This document shows, piece after piece, positions 1 through 5,997 of a stretch of 10,954 nt of DNA (positions within the stretch are counted from its first letter, which is position 1; each line of letters starts with the position of its first letter). The position numbers were made by a program, and so were the translations under genes. This stretch comes from Anaerolineae bacterium. Lineage in GTDB: Bacteria; Chloroflexota; Anaerolineae; 4572-78; J111. Below the pieces are notes generated by a model that saw only the letters and a list, made by a program, of their open reading frames with translations, had not been told where the DNA came from and made no database searches. Where the stretch lies: the NCBI GenBank assembly GCA_020433785.1, contig JAGRCC010001072.1, positions 1 to 10,954 of the forward strand, in the 5' to 3' direction.

Positions 1-78
1 TCCTCCAGCAAATGATCGGGTTCGGCGCGTTTCGCCGGCGCGGCTCCGATCCCTCCAAAAAATAGAAATTTTCGTCAA
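1..78 (+). other. Possible 3' end of an upstream gene
   Basis: Two plus-strand frames could be the tail of a gene beginning outside the window. One frame stops at TAG 63-65 and would end ...FGAFRRRGSDPSKK. The other stops at TGA 80-82 and would overlap the next start as ATGA. The first reads more like a protein tail, but the stretch is too short to choose. No promoter or terminator is evident. Confidence 0.25.
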
Positions 79-348
79 ATGACTGCTTTCGTTTACATTG
101 TCGAGTGCGCCGACCAAACGCTCTATACCGGCTGGACCACCGACCTTCAGCGCCGGCTCGCCGCCCACAACGCCGGTAAAGGGGCTAAATACACCCGCTC
201 ACGCACTCCGGTGCGCCTGGTTTACACCGAGACGCAGCCCGACCCGTCAGCCGCCATGCGCCGCGAGATCGAAATCAAACGCCTGCGTCGCCGCCACAAA
301 CTTCAGCTTATCGCTGCTTTTCAAGCAAAATCAAGCTCAACGTCTTAA
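79..348 (+). CDS. GIY-YIG nuclease superfamily protein (YhbQ/UvrC-N type)
   Basis: This is an 89-residue single-domain GIY-YIG protein, the usual size for the YhbQ-like family. The GIY-like strand is VYIVEC (residues 5-10) and the YIG counterpart is YTG (16-18). R25 in DLQRRL, H30-N31 and the AKYTR segment (36-40) follow family spacing. E63 in AMRREIEIKR is the expected metal-binding glutamate, followed by the basic IKRLRRRHK helix. Larger members of the superfamily cut DNA (UvrC, homing enzymes). The cellular role of these stand-alone small proteins is poorly defined, so a repair role is inference. ATG 79 is the only usable start, because the frame is closed by TGA at 13-15 and offers no other start codon. 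No clear Shine-Dalgarno is seen. The glycosyltransferase gene follows on the same strand after about 50-65 bp. Confidence 0.9.
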   Translation: MTAFVYIVECADQTLYTGWTTDLQRRLAAHNAGKGAKYTRSRTPVRLVYTETQPDPSAAMRREIEIKRLRRRHKLQLIAAFQAKSSSTS

Positions 349-366
349 AATAGCTACCAATCTCAT

Positions 367-395
367 TTGTTCAACGCTATAGCCTGAAGTAAAAT
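367..395 (+). promoter_or_regulatory. Weak candidate promoter for the glycosyltransferase gene
   Basis: TTGTTC (367-372) and TAAAAT (390-395) are separated by 17 bp. The -10 matches the sigma-70 consensus at 5 of 6 positions, the -35 at only 3. If it is used, transcription would begin near 402, excluding GTG 398 as a start codon and leaving almost no leader ahead of TTG 413. Confidence 0.3.
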
Positions 396-402
396 CTGTG
401 GC

Positions 403-407
403 GGAGG
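403..407 (+). promoter_or_regulatory. Shine-Dalgarno that favours the TTG 413 start
   Basis: GGAGG at 403-407 lies 5 nt before TTG 413. The in-frame GTG at 398 lies upstream of this site and has no comparable ribosome binding site. The pairing therefore favours TTG. Confidence 0.55.
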
Positions 408-412
408 GTGAC

Positions 413-1690
413 TTGATTCTATTGAATTCTAATCCCAAGCCTAAAAAAGTGAGAATACTCACATTGTCTCCCACAATGTTTTTTGCCGACTACGGCGCTC
501 ACGTCCGTATTTTGGAGGAAGTCACCACCTTGCAAAAACAGGGCTACGAGATCGAGATTCTGGCTTACCCCAACGGACGGGATATCGAAGGCATCAACGT
601 CCGGCGTTGTTGGGGCGTCCCCTTCAACTACCGGGTTATTGTGGGGTCTTCGCGCCATAAAATTTACCTTGATGTCCTGCTGGCGGCGATGGCTATTTTA
701 CACGGCCTACGTCATAAGCCGGATATCATTCACGCTCATCTTCACGAAGGCGGTTTAATCGGTTGGGTGCTGAGCCGGCTGACCGGCGCGCCGTTGGTGT
801 TCGACTATCAGGGTAGTTTAACCGGCGAAATGGTCGATCATCGATTTCTGTCCACTGAAAGTCGCTTCTTTAAATTTTTCTACTGGCTCGAAACGCGAAT
901 CAATTATGCCGCCGATGTTATCTTGACCAGTTCGACACATGCTGCCCATCTTCTGGCTGAAAATTTTACCGTCTCACCGACCAAAATTCACCCCCTACCT
1001 GACTGCGTCAACGCCGATACATTTTGCGCCGCCAATTATACGGACGCTGAAAAATGCCAGCTTAAAACGTCGCTGGGGCTGCCCCTCGACAAAAAAATCA
1101 TCGTCTATCTGGGCGTATTGACGCCCTATCAGGGCGTCGATTTGCTGCTGGAAAGCCTGGCGCGGCTGAAACAAACCCGAGATGATTACCATCTGCTTAT
1201 GATGGGGTATCCGGGCGTATTGAAATACCAACAGATGGCCGAGATGATGGGCTTGGCCGATCAAGTTACCTTTACCGGTAAAATTCTCTACCAGGATGCG
1301 CCGCGTTATCTGGCTTTGGGCGATATTGCCGTTGCGCCTAAAATTTCGGCCACTGAAGGCAGCGGCAAAATTTTGAATTACATGGCGATGGCCCTGCCCA
1401 CGGTGGCCTTCAATACCCCGGTCAGCCGCGAATTTTTGGGGGACGGCGGCATCTACGCCCCGGAGATTAGCTCTCAAGCGCTGGAAACCGCCCTCAACCG
1501 AGCGCTCGACTTATCCACCGGAAATCGGCAGCGGCTAGGTCACTATCTTCGCCAACGCGTCATCACCCATTTCGCTTGGGATCGGGCGGGCGAGCAAATT
1601 AGCGCTATTTATCAGGCGCTCCTCTCCGGCGAACCATTACCCACGGTCAATCTCAGAACCACTCACCGGCGGTTGTCCGGCAACCCCTAA
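413..1690 (+). CDS. GT4-family glycosyltransferase
   Basis: This retaining, GT-B fold glycosyltransferase has 425 residues from TTG 413, or 430 from GTG 398. The N-terminal Rossmann half begins at KKVRILTLSP, with the glycine-rich acceptor-side loop GAHVR at residues 28-32 and DIIHAHLH at 104-111. The C-terminal half begins near IIVYLGVLTPYQGVDLLLES, typical of GT4 nucleotide-sugar domains. The donor-binding segment is AVAPKISATEGSGKILNYMA (306-325). K310, E315 and K319 are present, but the second position of the EX7E-type motif is Asn (N322). That places it in the KLxxYMA variant group rather than the standard EGFGLxxxEAMA type. There is no signal peptide or membrane segment, so it is a cytosolic or peripheral enzyme transferring a sugar from a nucleotide donor, probably in envelope polysaccharide or glycolipid synthesis. 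Donor and acceptor cannot be told from sequence, and no other polysaccharide genes adjoin it. Confidence 0.85.
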   Translation: MILLNSNPKPKKVRILTLSPTMFFADYGAHVRILEEVTTLQKQGYEIEILAYPNGRDIEGINVRRCWGVPFNYRVIVGSSRHKIYLDVLLAAMAILHGLRHKPDIIHAHLHEGGLIGWVLSRLTGAPLVFDYQGSLTGEMVDHRFLSTESRFFKFFYWLETRINYAADVILTSSTHAAHLLAENFTVSPTKIHPLPDCVNADTFCAANYTDAEKCQLKTSLGLPLDKKIIVYLGVLTPYQGVDLLLESLARLKQTRDDYHLLMMGYPGVLKYQQMAEMMGLADQVTFTGKILYQDAPRYLALGDIAVAPKISATEGSGKILNYMAMALPTVAFNTPVSREFLGDGGIYAPEISSQALETALNRALDLSTGNRQRLGHYLRQRVITHFAWDRAGEQISAIYQALLSGEPLPTVNLRTTHRRLSGNP

Positions 1691-1886
1691 TCCCAACCAT
1701 CCCCAATAAAAAATGGGCATGGGGCCTCAACGCCGACAAGCTATCCCTTGGTTTATTAAAACACCAGCAATTTGTCCTATTGTATGGGATTGAAGTGTAG
1801 CTATAATTTAAATTAACGATTAATTCACATTTATTCGGTATAATTGGGCCAATTCGCGTTCAAAGACTTGTTAAGAGAGATTACTT
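1691..1886. promoter_or_regulatory. Spacer with candidate promoters and dyads before the protease gene
   Basis: A weak hairpin (CCATCCCCA 1697-1705 with TGGGCATGG 1714-1722, one mismatch) follows the glycosyltransferase stop. It lacks a T-tract, so it is not a standard terminator. Two perfect TATAAT hexamers occur at 1802-1807 and 1839-1844. The first pairs with TTGTAT at 1780-1785 (16-bp spacer); the second has no good -35. Two perfect dyads lie here: AATTAA-CGA-TTAATT (1811-1825) and AATTGG-G-CCAATT (1842-1854). The second overlaps the downstream -10 element, as an operator would. Confidence 0.45.
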
Positions 1887-3509
1887 GTGACCTTAAAAAA
1901 TAAATCGTTTATTCTAACCTTACTGCTGCTTGTTTTGGGGATTACCGCGCCGGCGTTAGCGCAAGAACCGACAGCGACTCCCCCCGTGAGTCAAGCAACT
2001 GCTCCAACAGTAACGGATTTAGGGACTTCTGGCTTTGTCCCCGGCGAGATCTTAGTAAAATTCAAATCAGGCCTCAAAAGCCAGTCGGCCAACAATAGCC
2101 TCAGCCGCGTCGGCGGTCGAGCCGTTGAAACGGTTCCGGCCATCGATGTAACCCGCGTCGAGGTGCCACCAGGCCGCGAGTTGGCCGCTGTCGCCGCCCT
2201 TCAAACCAGCGCCGATGTGGCTTTTGTCGAACCGAACTACATAGCGTATGCTCTCGATACGCCTAGCGACCCCTATTTTACCAGCCAGTGGGCTTACGAT
2301 GTGGCCGGATTTTCCCACGCCTGGGATGTTACCAAAGGTAGCAGCAATATCGTGGTCGCTATCGTCGACACCGGGATTGATCTGGATCACCCGGACCTTA
2401 ACTGCACGGTTTCAAATGGAGCCGGCAAGTTAACGTCCGGGTTTAACTTTTATGACAACAATAACAATCCCGACGACAACAATGGCCACGGCACCCACGT
2501 AGCCGGAACTGTGGCCGCTTGTACCGATAACAGTGTTGGTGTATCGGGAAGCGCGCCAAATGTCCGGCTCATGCCGGTCAAAGTATTGGGTTCCACAGGC
2601 AGTGGCTCTTATTCCAATGTAGCTGATGGAATTGTTTTTGCCGCTGATAACGGCGCCAAAATAATTAACCTCAGTTTAGGAGGCAGCGCCAATAGTACCA
2701 CGCTGATGAATGCGGTCCAATATGCCTACAATAAAGGCGTGCTGATCGTAGCGGCCTCGGGTAACGCCAACACCAGCATTTACTATCCGGCGGCTTATAG
2801 CCAGGTGATGGCCGTTGGCTCAACTGACTCCGGCGATGTCCGTTCCTCTTTTTCAAACTACGGCTCCGATCTCGATGTGGTGGCGCCCGGCGAGTTTATC
2901 TACAGTACCTTGCCTGGCTGGTACGGTTACAGCAGCGGCACATCGATGGCCTCACCCCACGTGGCCGGGCTGGCCGCGCTGATCTGGAGCGCCGAACCGA
3001 GCCTGACCCACGATGAGGTTCGCCAGAGTATTCGTGATACGGCCGACGATCTGGGCAACATCGGCTACGATAGTTATTACGGCTACGGTCGGATCAATGC
3101 CTGGGCTGCTCTAGAGAATTACGCCACGGTGGATATCCAATATGCTTCCGGCGGAGCCATTAGCGGCCCGATTACCTTTTTCGTCGATGATGTCAGCGTT
3201 GCCTCTGCTTCGAACACCATTCGTGTTTCTAAAGCTAGCTTAGAGGCAATTACCTGGGATGTTTCTCTATCACCGGCTCAGTCCTGGATATCGCTTGTTC
3301 CCGGCGGTTCTGGCCTGACTACTTCGGTAGCCTACGGCGACTATACCCTCAATGTCACCCGTCCGACGAACCATGGTACCTACACAACCAATTTGGTCAT
3401 CACCGGTGAAACCGCTTCCGGTACCCATGTCGGGCCGGAAGTGGTCAGCATCCAACTGGCTTATACGGCAAAAATCCAGACGTATTATTTCCCGATTGTA
3501 CTTAAATAG
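1887..3509 (+). CDS. Secreted subtilisin-like S8 serine protease
   Basis: This 540-residue exported subtilase belongs to the thermitase/fervidolysin-like group. Residues 1-25 form a Sec signal peptide (KNK, a leucine-rich core, APALA before Q26), followed by a T/P/A-rich linker. An I9-like propeptide spans about 50-120 (PGEILVKF to VAFVEPNYIAY). The catalytic domain spans about 128-410: D161 in VDTGIDLDH, H201 in GHGTHVAG, oxyanion N293 in AASGN and nucleophile S353 in GTSMASPHVAG, so the triad is intact. Residues 415-530 form a beta-rich BACON-like domain (SWISLVPGGSG, GTYTTNLVITG). The protein ends TYYFPIVLK. It probably degrades extracellular protein. Start is GTG 1887 with a weak AAGAGAGA site 6 nt upstream. 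It appears monocistronic, with a promoter-like region before it and a terminator at 3649-3682. Confidence 0.93.
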   Translation: MTLKNKSFILTLLLLVLGITAPALAQEPTATPPVSQATAPTVTDLGTSGFVPGEILVKFKSGLKSQSANNSLSRVGGRAVETVPAIDVTRVEVPPGRELAAVAALQTSADVAFVEPNYIAYALDTPSDPYFTSQWAYDVAGFSHAWDVTKGSSNIVVAIVDTGIDLDHPDLNCTVSNGAGKLTSGFNFYDNNNNPDDNNGHGTHVAGTVAACTDNSVGVSGSAPNVRLMPVKVLGSTGSGSYSNVADGIVFAADNGAKIINLSLGGSANSTTLMNAVQYAYNKGVLIVAASGNANTSIYYPAAYSQVMAVGSTDSGDVRSSFSNYGSDLDVVAPGEFIYSTLPGWYGYSSGTSMASPHVAGLAALIWSAEPSLTHDEVRQSIRDTADDLGNIGYDSYYGYGRINAWAALENYATVDIQYASGGAISGPITFFVDDVSVASASNTIRVSKASLEAITWDVSLSPAQSWISLVPGGSGLTTSVAYGDYTLNVTRPTNHGTYTTNLVITGETASGTHVGPEVVSIQLAYTAKIQTYYFPIVLK

Positions 3510-3535
3510 TCCCAATTAATGCAATGAATCGATTT

Positions 3536-3617
3536 AGGTGATGGGCACTTTTGCTCAACACGAGCAGTCTGTGTGAAATACAACAAGGTAATTACAACGA
3601 TAAGGTGCCGATCACCT
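3536..3617. repeat. 82-nt structured inverted repeat
   Basis: The left arm AGGTGATGGGCACTTT (3536-3551) pairs with the right arm AAGGTGCCGATCACCT (3602-3617): 14 Watson-Crick pairs, one G-U and one mismatch over 16. The 50-nt interior starts with a second hairpin, TGCTC-AACAC-GAGCA (3552-3566). No T-tract follows, so it is not an intrinsic terminator, and it does not fit a tRNA. It could be a processed 3'UTR structure, a small non-coding RNA or the remnant of a small mobile repeat. Confidence 0.6.
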
Positions 3618-3648
3618 GGTCTGTAGAACAAATAACATTCAAAAATAG

Positions 3649-3682
3649 GCGGATGAGTTAATGGCTCAGCCGCTTTTATTTT
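3649..3682 (+). terminator. Rho-independent terminator after the protease gene
   Basis: GCGGATGAG (3649-3657) pairs with CTCAGCCGC (3665-3673) at 8 of 9 positions around a 7-nt loop. TTTTATTTT (3674-3682) follows directly. Confidence 0.75.
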
Positions 3683-3708
3683 GGAGAGCGCCCGGACCGT
3701 GTTACAAT
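3681..3708 (+). promoter_or_regulatory. Candidate promoter of the membrane protein gene
   Basis: TTGGAG (3681-3686) and TACAAT (3703-3708) are 16 bp apart, just after the preceding terminator and about 50 bp before the GTG start. The -10 is good (5 of 6) and the -35 weak (3 of 6). The location between terminator and gene is the best support. Confidence 0.45.
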
Positions 3709-3759
3709 CTGACCTTAATGATGGTTAGTCAGCAAATTCACTTGAGGCGTTAATAACAA

Positions 3760-4377
3760 GTGTGGTCCCTAATCAAAAAAACAGGCTCAGATGTTTGGGA
3801 TGAAATGCTCAAACTGGTAGTTTTTAATGTCATATGGGTGGTAGCCGCCCTTCTAGTTCTGCCATGGCCGTTTGTTACGTTTGGTCTTTTCTTCACCATC
3901 AAAGATGTTAGCGAAGGCAAAGGCATCACCTTTACCGCGCCTTTTACCTACGGCTTGCAGGTGTTGAAACCGGCTTACATCTGGGCGCTGATTAATTTAG
4001 GGGTATTTTTCGGCGTTTTACTTAATCTGAATTTTTATGCTTCGCTTGAAGCGTCATGGGCCAGATTTATTCAGTTTTTTATGGTGTCGGTGGTATTATT
4101 TTGGGTGATCATTCAATTGGTGATGCTGGCGATGTATCCCCGTTTAACCGAACCCAGCTTTAAACTGGCCTTACGCAATACCGTGATTATCATAGCCCGG
4201 CACCCTTTGCCTATCCTGGCCCTATCGATTGGAATTGTGCTTATTTTGATTATCTCCAGCTTAATGCCGGTACTACTCCTATTATTGTCAATTTCGGTCA
4301 TCGTGTTGCTGATTAACAATGTGGTTGACTCTTTGGTTACTTATGAGTTGGAACAGGAAAAAATCAGCAAAAACTAG
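3760..4377 (+). CDS. Integral membrane protein, DUF624 (YesL)-like
   Basis: This 205-residue hydrophobic protein has about five to six predicted membrane segments, near residues 18-46 (possibly two), 72-92, 104-126, 145-168 and 169-190, with a short charged tail (YELEQEKISKN). The N-terminal pattern FNVIWVVAALLVLPWPFVTFGLFFTIKDVSEG resembles the DUF624/YesL signature, in which a membrane helix ends at a conserved proline and T-x-G and continues into a second helix. In Firmicutes YesL-type genes often sit beside sugar ABC transporters or polysaccharide-use genes, but their function is not settled and no such genes adjoin this one. GTG 3760 is preceded by GAGG at 3744-3747, a rather long 12-nt spacing; ATG at residue 16 is an alternative start. 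The stop lies 5 bp from the stop of the convergent nuclease gene. The family assignment is moderate only. Confidence 0.75.
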   Translation: MWSLIKKTGSDVWDEMLKLVVFNVIWVVAALLVLPWPFVTFGLFFTIKDVSEGKGITFTAPFTYGLQVLKPAYIWALINLGVFFGVLLNLNFYASLEASWARFIQFFMVSVVLFWVIIQLVMLAMYPRLTEPSFKLALRNTVIIIARHPLPILALSIGIVLILIISSLMPVLLLLLSISVIVLLINNVVDSLVTYELEQEKISKN

Positions 4378-4382
4378 CCCAC

Positions 4383-5603
4383 TCACCGTCCACATAGCGC
4401 TCTAAACTGGCAGCCGCGACAAACTGCCCGATCAGCGATCATCGGAAAGCGATTTATCGCGGCTAGATTGATCTGCGGCTCAATCAGTAACCCCCGTAAG
4501 CGAGCGATATCGGCCTTGACCTCCACGGCTACAGCTTCAAGTGTAGCCGGATCGAGCGCCACCTCATCCTGTTTATCATCCATCAAGTTATAGATAATGC
4601 CTTTCATTGAGGCATCTTGCCACTCCGGTTTGGCCTGGCGCAGAAGAAATAAGCCATATACGCCAAGCTGACGCCGCACGCTATCTGGGTCGATCTCACC
4701 GCTTTTCCATGCGTAAATTTCGATTTTGTGGCCGTCAAAGCGCGCCAGATCCATTTGCACCCAGATTTTGGTTTCCGCCAGCGAAAAGCTGTGCAAGGCT
4801 TCCACTTCTAGGAAACTGTCGGGCGAATATTGGCTTAGCCGGGCGTAAAGTTCCGATTTGAGAAACGTATCAAGCATCTGTTCGGCCCGCTGCCAGCTTG
4901 TTTGCCAGGTGGACTTATCCAGCGGAATTTTGTAGTAGTGTTCTTGAAAACCAACCAGTGCGTTCGGCTGCTGTTGGTAGCGGCCGCTCTGGGAACTTTC
5001 GAAATCGGCTTGCGCCCGGCGATGCATTTGTCCGACCAGATCATCGCGGCTGACCAGCCGGCCGGCCTTAAGTCGCGCCAAGGCAAACCGCAGGCTGTCG
5101 TGGACCAGAGTGCCAACCCAACGCGGCAGGTCGGTCAAATTTTTGAGCAGGTAAGCCGTGCGCACGGGCGGCGGCGCTTCTGGCTGCCAGCCTTCCCAGG
5201 CGGCGTAATAATGGTAATAATAGGCTCGGGCGCAAAAACGATACCTGGCCGACCGCGAGTACGACCAGCTAAAATCGTTGGCCAGTTGACCCAAGGCCGG
5301 CGATTGAGTGTGCGCGTTGAGCAAATCAAGGGCGGTAGCCAATCGGCACACCAGCACTGGCCCACTCTCGGTGGGCTGCCAATCCTGCTCCAAATTGGCC
5401 TGCCAATATCCGCCCCGCCGCTGCTCAATAAACAGCTCCGAGCCATACTGAAACGCCGTTAGCCGGCGCGTCATCCCGTGAGCCGCCTCTGATGCGCCGA
5501 TGGCCTCTAAAACCAACTGTCGGCCTTCACCTGGTGTGACTTGCCACAGGCTCCACAACCGGTTGTTAAGTAGTAAATTTTGTCCGGGTCTTAACGCTGG
5601 CAT
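4383..5603 (-). CDS. PD-(D/E)XK nuclease, RecB/Cas4/AddB type with Fe-S cysteines
   Basis: This 406-residue protein has a C-terminal RecB-like nuclease domain (about 110-406). SYSRSARYRFCARAYYYHYY supplies C124, and CRGCQFRALC at the end supplies C395, C398 and C404. This one-plus-three spacing is the [4Fe-4S] clamp of AddB, Cas4 and Dna2. GTLVH gives H168, VQMDLAR gives D285, AWK gives K300 and QLGVY gives the QxxxY motif (Q312, Y316). The residue two before K300, normally Asp or Glu, is Ala (A298), so the active site is atypical; E295 is the nearest acid. Residues 1-105 are an extra region I do not recognise. The start is well set: an in-frame TAA lies three codons before ATG 5603, although no Shine-Dalgarno is clear. 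It lies downstream of recQ on the same strand, which suggests DNA end processing, though the 394-bp gap argues for separate transcription. Confidence 0.82.
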   Translation of the reverse strand: MPALRPGQNLLLNNRLWSLWQVTPGEGRQLVLEAIGASEAAHGMTRRLTAFQYGSELFIEQRRGGYWQANLEQDWQPTESGPVLVCRLATALDLLNAHTQSPALGQLANDFSWSYSRSARYRFCARAYYYHYYAAWEGWQPEAPPPVRTAYLLKNLTDLPRWVGTLVHDSLRFALARLKAGRLVSRDDLVGQMHRRAQADFESSQSGRYQQQPNALVGFQEHYYKIPLDKSTWQTSWQRAEQMLDTFLKSELYARLSQYSPDSFLEVEALHSFSLAETKIWVQMDLARFDGHKIEIYAWKSGEIDPDSVRRQLGVYGLFLLRQAKPEWQDASMKGIIYNLMDDKQDEVALDPATLEAVAVEVKADIARLRGLLIEPQINLAAINRFPMIADRAVCRGCQFRALCGR

Positions 5604-5763
5604 GATGAGTTAAATGTTACAAGTTACGTGGTTGAAAGATTTAGGTCCAACATCAACCACTAATTACATGAATTACACGAAAAGAGGATAAATATTGGTG
5701 GTAAAAAAAATCGAACTGGGTAAGTTCTATACTGAAAACAGAATGAAAACGAAACTTTCGGGC
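5604..5763. promoter_or_regulatory. Upstream region of the nuclease gene with dyad and 9-nt repeats
   Basis: A perfect 8-bp inverted repeat, GTGGTTGA (5628-5635) and TCAACCAC (5653-5660), with a 17-nt spacer lies 25-57 nt upstream of the nuclease start. It overlaps three tandem 9-nt units, AACCACTAA, TTACATGAA and TTACACGAA (5655-5681). No convincing sigma-70 promoter was found on the minus strand here. Confidence 0.4.
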
Positions 5764-5867
5764 CTGTCATTCCCGCATGCTTCCCCGCCTACGCGAGGAC
5801 AAGCTTAGCGGGAATCTAGCTTTGTAGCCCCTGATGGATGCCCGCTAAAGACATTCGGGCATGACAG
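5764..5867. repeat. REPIN/MITE-like palindromic repeat
   Basis: The 104-bp element is bounded by CTGTCAT (5764-5770) and its exact complement ATGACAG (5861-5867). The left half folds as ATTCCCGC (5769-5776) with GCGGGAAT (5808-5815). The right half folds as ATGCCCG (5838-5844) with CGGGCAT (5856-5862). The two halves are imperfect inverted copies of each other, the left one carrying about 22 extra bases. This is the organisation of a REP doublet (REPIN) or a small non-autonomous element. It encodes no protein. No clear target-site duplication is visible. Confidence 0.7.
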
Positions 5868-5997
5868 CAATTTACGCAAAAATTCTGCTTTCAAACTAAT
5901 CTGAGTATAACATGTTATATTTCGAAATCTTTTGGAACTTAAGGAGATTATACCCTTATAGACCGTAAAACATAATCCGAACTTTACGGACCACGCG
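5868..5997. promoter_or_regulatory. AT-rich spacer downstream of recQ with palindromes
   Basis: It holds the perfect 14-bp palindrome TATAACATGTTATA (5906-5919), overlapped by the perfect 10-bp palindrome ATTTCGAAAT (5919-5928). At 5947-5965 is a sequence repeated upstream of recQ at 9386-9404. A 7-bp stem (CCGTAAA 5963-5969 with TTTACGG 5983-5989) lies just past the recQ stop and may help end the recQ transcript, but no good minus-strand T-tract follows it. Confidence 0.45.

Noticed and set aside
995..1477. 160-codon minus-strand frame inside the glycosyltransferase gene
   Set aside because: Antisense shadow of a well-supported GT4 coding sequence.
3536..3617. tRNA-like fold suggested by a 7-bp AGGTGAT/ATCACCT outer stem
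   Set aside because: There is no GTTCRA T-loop, no proper anticodon arm and the interior spacing is wrong. The stem also continues past 7 bp.
4378..4382. Bidirectional terminator between the convergent genes
   Set aside because: Only 5 bp separate the stops, and no hairpin with T-tracts is visible around the junction.
4902..5462. 186-codon plus-strand open frame opposite the nuclease gene
   Set aside because: It lies entirely antisense to a gene with clear nuclease motifs and shows no recognisable domain.
5764..5867. Short CRISPR-like repeat array
   Set aside because: The repeats are inverted, not direct, with no regular spacers and no cas genes. Cas4-like features of the adjacent nuclease are shared with AddB and Dna2.
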